This document shows positions 13,700 through 14,862 of a DNA stretch of 14,862 nucleotides, in pieces. The stretch comes from an uncultured Eubacteriales bacterium. GTDB lineage: Bacteria > Bacillota > Clostridia > Oscillospirales > CAG-382. Position numbers and translations under genes: made by a program. Under the pieces are notes generated by a model. The model was not told the origin of the DNA. It saw only the letters and a list, made by a program, of their open reading frames with translations, and searched no databases. The stretch is from contig CAKSDR010000028.1 in the NCBI GenBank assembly GCA_934446095.1, positions 1-14,862 of the forward strand. Direction: 5' to 3'. Every line of letters begins with the position of its first letter. Within the stretch, counting starts at the first letter, position 1.

Positions 13700-14862
13700 T
13701 TAAGCATTTGCTGCATCAACTACATCAACAATATTTGTCTGTAAGTAGTTGAGTACTTCTTGCGATTCTATTCCAGCGGCAATTGCTGCTTTTGCAACAT
13801 TGTATGCGCTGTTGTTGTAAGTATCGCTGTATACAGTGTGTGCAACACCATAAGCGTCTGTATATGTGATATATGCTCTTACAGTATAATCTCTAGCAAG
13901 TTTTGTAGCGTTGCTTTCAATTCCTGTAATTGCAACTGTATACCAAATACCATCGCTATTGATCTTGAAAGTTTTTTCTCCGGCAACTTTCGAAGACTGA
14001 TAATCTACATCATTGTAATTATATGTGCCGCCGATAACGAGGCTAGAAGAACCTAAGAGTTCAGTAGGAAGTACTACTGTACCGTATTCTACGATAGTAG
14101 CGCCTGTCATTGCTGTAGCAAGTGCACTCTTCTTATCAACGATAAATCTCAAAGCCTGTGTTCCGGATGTTCTGATCTGAGCACCTACAAATGTTACATG
14201 GTCGTTTACATTTACAGTATTTGCTGTAATAGCATCAGTTCCAACATTCCATGAAATGAATGCTTCACCATCTTTTTCAGGTGCTGAGAGCATATCAAGG
14301 ATATCCTCGAAAGCGTCAACTGCAACAACTTTGTATGAACCTACAGGAAGTGTAATTGTAGAACCTGTTACTTTATAAGCTGCAGCGTTTGTAGCGCAGT
14401 TATATGCAACAGCAACTTTTCCTTCCGGAATTCCTGATACTTCATAAGTTCCTACGGTATCGGTATAGTTAAGAACTATTCCATCTTCTGCCTGAAGAAT
14501 ATGAGCAGTTGTGTCGATAGATTCAATACCGGTAAGTTCAGAACCGTTTACAAGCAAAACTTCGATAGAATTGAATGTTGTTTTTACACCGGCTCTTGCA
14601 AAAGCAATAAGACCGATTGTAGAAGCATTGTCAGCATAAACTCTCAACTTGCCGTCTACAGTTACATCGTACAATGAATAGTAAGGTGCAATATAGAGGT
14701 TTGCAGAAGATGCATTGAGGTTAACATTAACGTTACCTGTCATTGAAACTGCATTTGTTCTGAAGTTTCTTCCAAAGAGAATGCCTGTGCCGGACGCATT
14801 ATTAAGATTTAATGTTGTGTCTTTTGTAAGTTCGTTTCCTTCAGGAGCGAGCATTACATATC
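13700..14862 (-). CDS. C-terminal part of a large secreted-type protein (5' end beyond window)
   Basis: The reading frame is open to the right edge (386 residues visible), so the start lies outside the window; the ATG at 14852-14854 is probably internal. The first 125 residues visible are Asn/Thr/Ser-rich beta-type repeats (LNLNNASGTG, VNVNLNASSANLYI) typical of extracellular adhesin-like proteins. Residues about 135-180 (from that internal Met) look like another beta domain, and 195-360 form the module shared with the cohesin protein at 1799-3103 (FISW, GAQIRTSG, LRFIV, YGTVVLPT, YITYTDAYGVAHTVY). It ends in an acidic/Ala tail with no dockerin, LPXTG or SLH motif. The function is unknown; the shared module may bind a wall or host polymer. 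Confidence 0.8.
   Translation of the reverse strand, partial: YVMLAPEGNELTKDTTLNLNNASGTGILFGRNFRTNAVSMTGNVNVNLNASSANLYIAPYYSLYDVTVDGKLRVYADNASTIGLIAFARAGVKTTFNSIEVLLVNGSELTGIESIDTTAHILQAEDGIVLNYTDTVGTYEVSGIPEGKVAVAYNCATNAAAYKVTGSTITLPVGSYKVVAVDAFEDILDMLSAPEKDGEAFISWNVGTDAITANTVNVNDHVTFVGAQIRTSGTQALRFIVDKKSALATAMTGATIVEYGTVVLPTELLGSSSLVIGGTYNYNDVDYQSSKVAGEKTFKINSDGIWYTVAITGIESNATKLARDYTVRAYITYTDAYGVAHTVYSDTYNNSAYNVAKAAIAAGIESQEVLNYLQTNIVDVVDAANA

Noticed and set aside
1..14862. CRISPR array, insertion sequence, prophage genes.
   Set aside because: No regularly spaced repeats, transposase or phage proteins were found on either strand.

Overview
The window looks like chromosomal DNA from a low-GC, anaerobic, spore-forming member of the Clostridia (Firmicutes), most like the Oscillospiraceae/Ruminococcaceae. 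The evidence is indirect but consistent: A+T-rich intergenic DNA, strong SigA-type promoters and AGGAGG-like ribosome binding sites, a type III glutamine synthetase, a DUF1846 protein, a LysM-GH18 protein of the spore-cortex type, BspA-like leucine-rich repeats, and a cohesin/dockerin pair. No species can be named. Every protein gene lies on the minus strand; the only plus-strand gene is a tRNA-Leu.

Layout from left to right. (1) Positions 1-1712 hold the start of an F-type ATP synthase operon, atpB-atpE-atpF, with its own promoter; atpF runs off the left edge. Subunit c has an unusual signal-peptide-like extension at its N-terminus. (2) Positions 1738-5097 hold a two-gene operon with its own promoter and terminator. 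The first gene encodes a secreted LRR_5 (BspA-like) protein ending in a dockerin; the second encodes a secreted protein with an N-terminal cohesin and a C-terminal module of unknown function. Neither has a recognisable enzyme domain. (3) Positions 5116-6396 encode a LysM-LysM-GH18 protein of the SleL/YaaH type. (4) Positions 6502-6733 hold a tRNA-Leu(CAA) unit with promoter and terminator. (5) Positions 6759-9445 hold a methyltransferase unit: a C5-cytosine methyltransferase fused to a ~400-residue C-terminal part that carries a PD-(D/E)xK-like nuclease motif, preceded by the decayed remnant of a small XRE-type regulator. (6) Positions 9506-11111 hold a DUF1846 gene. (7) Positions 11131-13420 hold glutamine synthetase III behind a leader with a terminator-like hairpin. 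(8) Positions 13523-14862 hold the 3' end of another secreted-type protein, a 36-residue acidic ORF directly behind it, and a terminator.

How the parts relate. The protein at the right edge and the cohesin protein, more than 10 kb apart, end in the same kind of domain (GAQIR, LRF, GTVVLPT and YITYTDA motifs). The window therefore samples a surface-protein repertoire built from shared modules. The most unusual loci are the non-enzymatic cohesin/dockerin operon, the methyltransferase-nuclease fusion with its broken regulator, the extended ATP synthase c subunit, the possible glnN attenuator and the 36-residue ORF. I saw no CRISPR array, insertion sequence or prophage.
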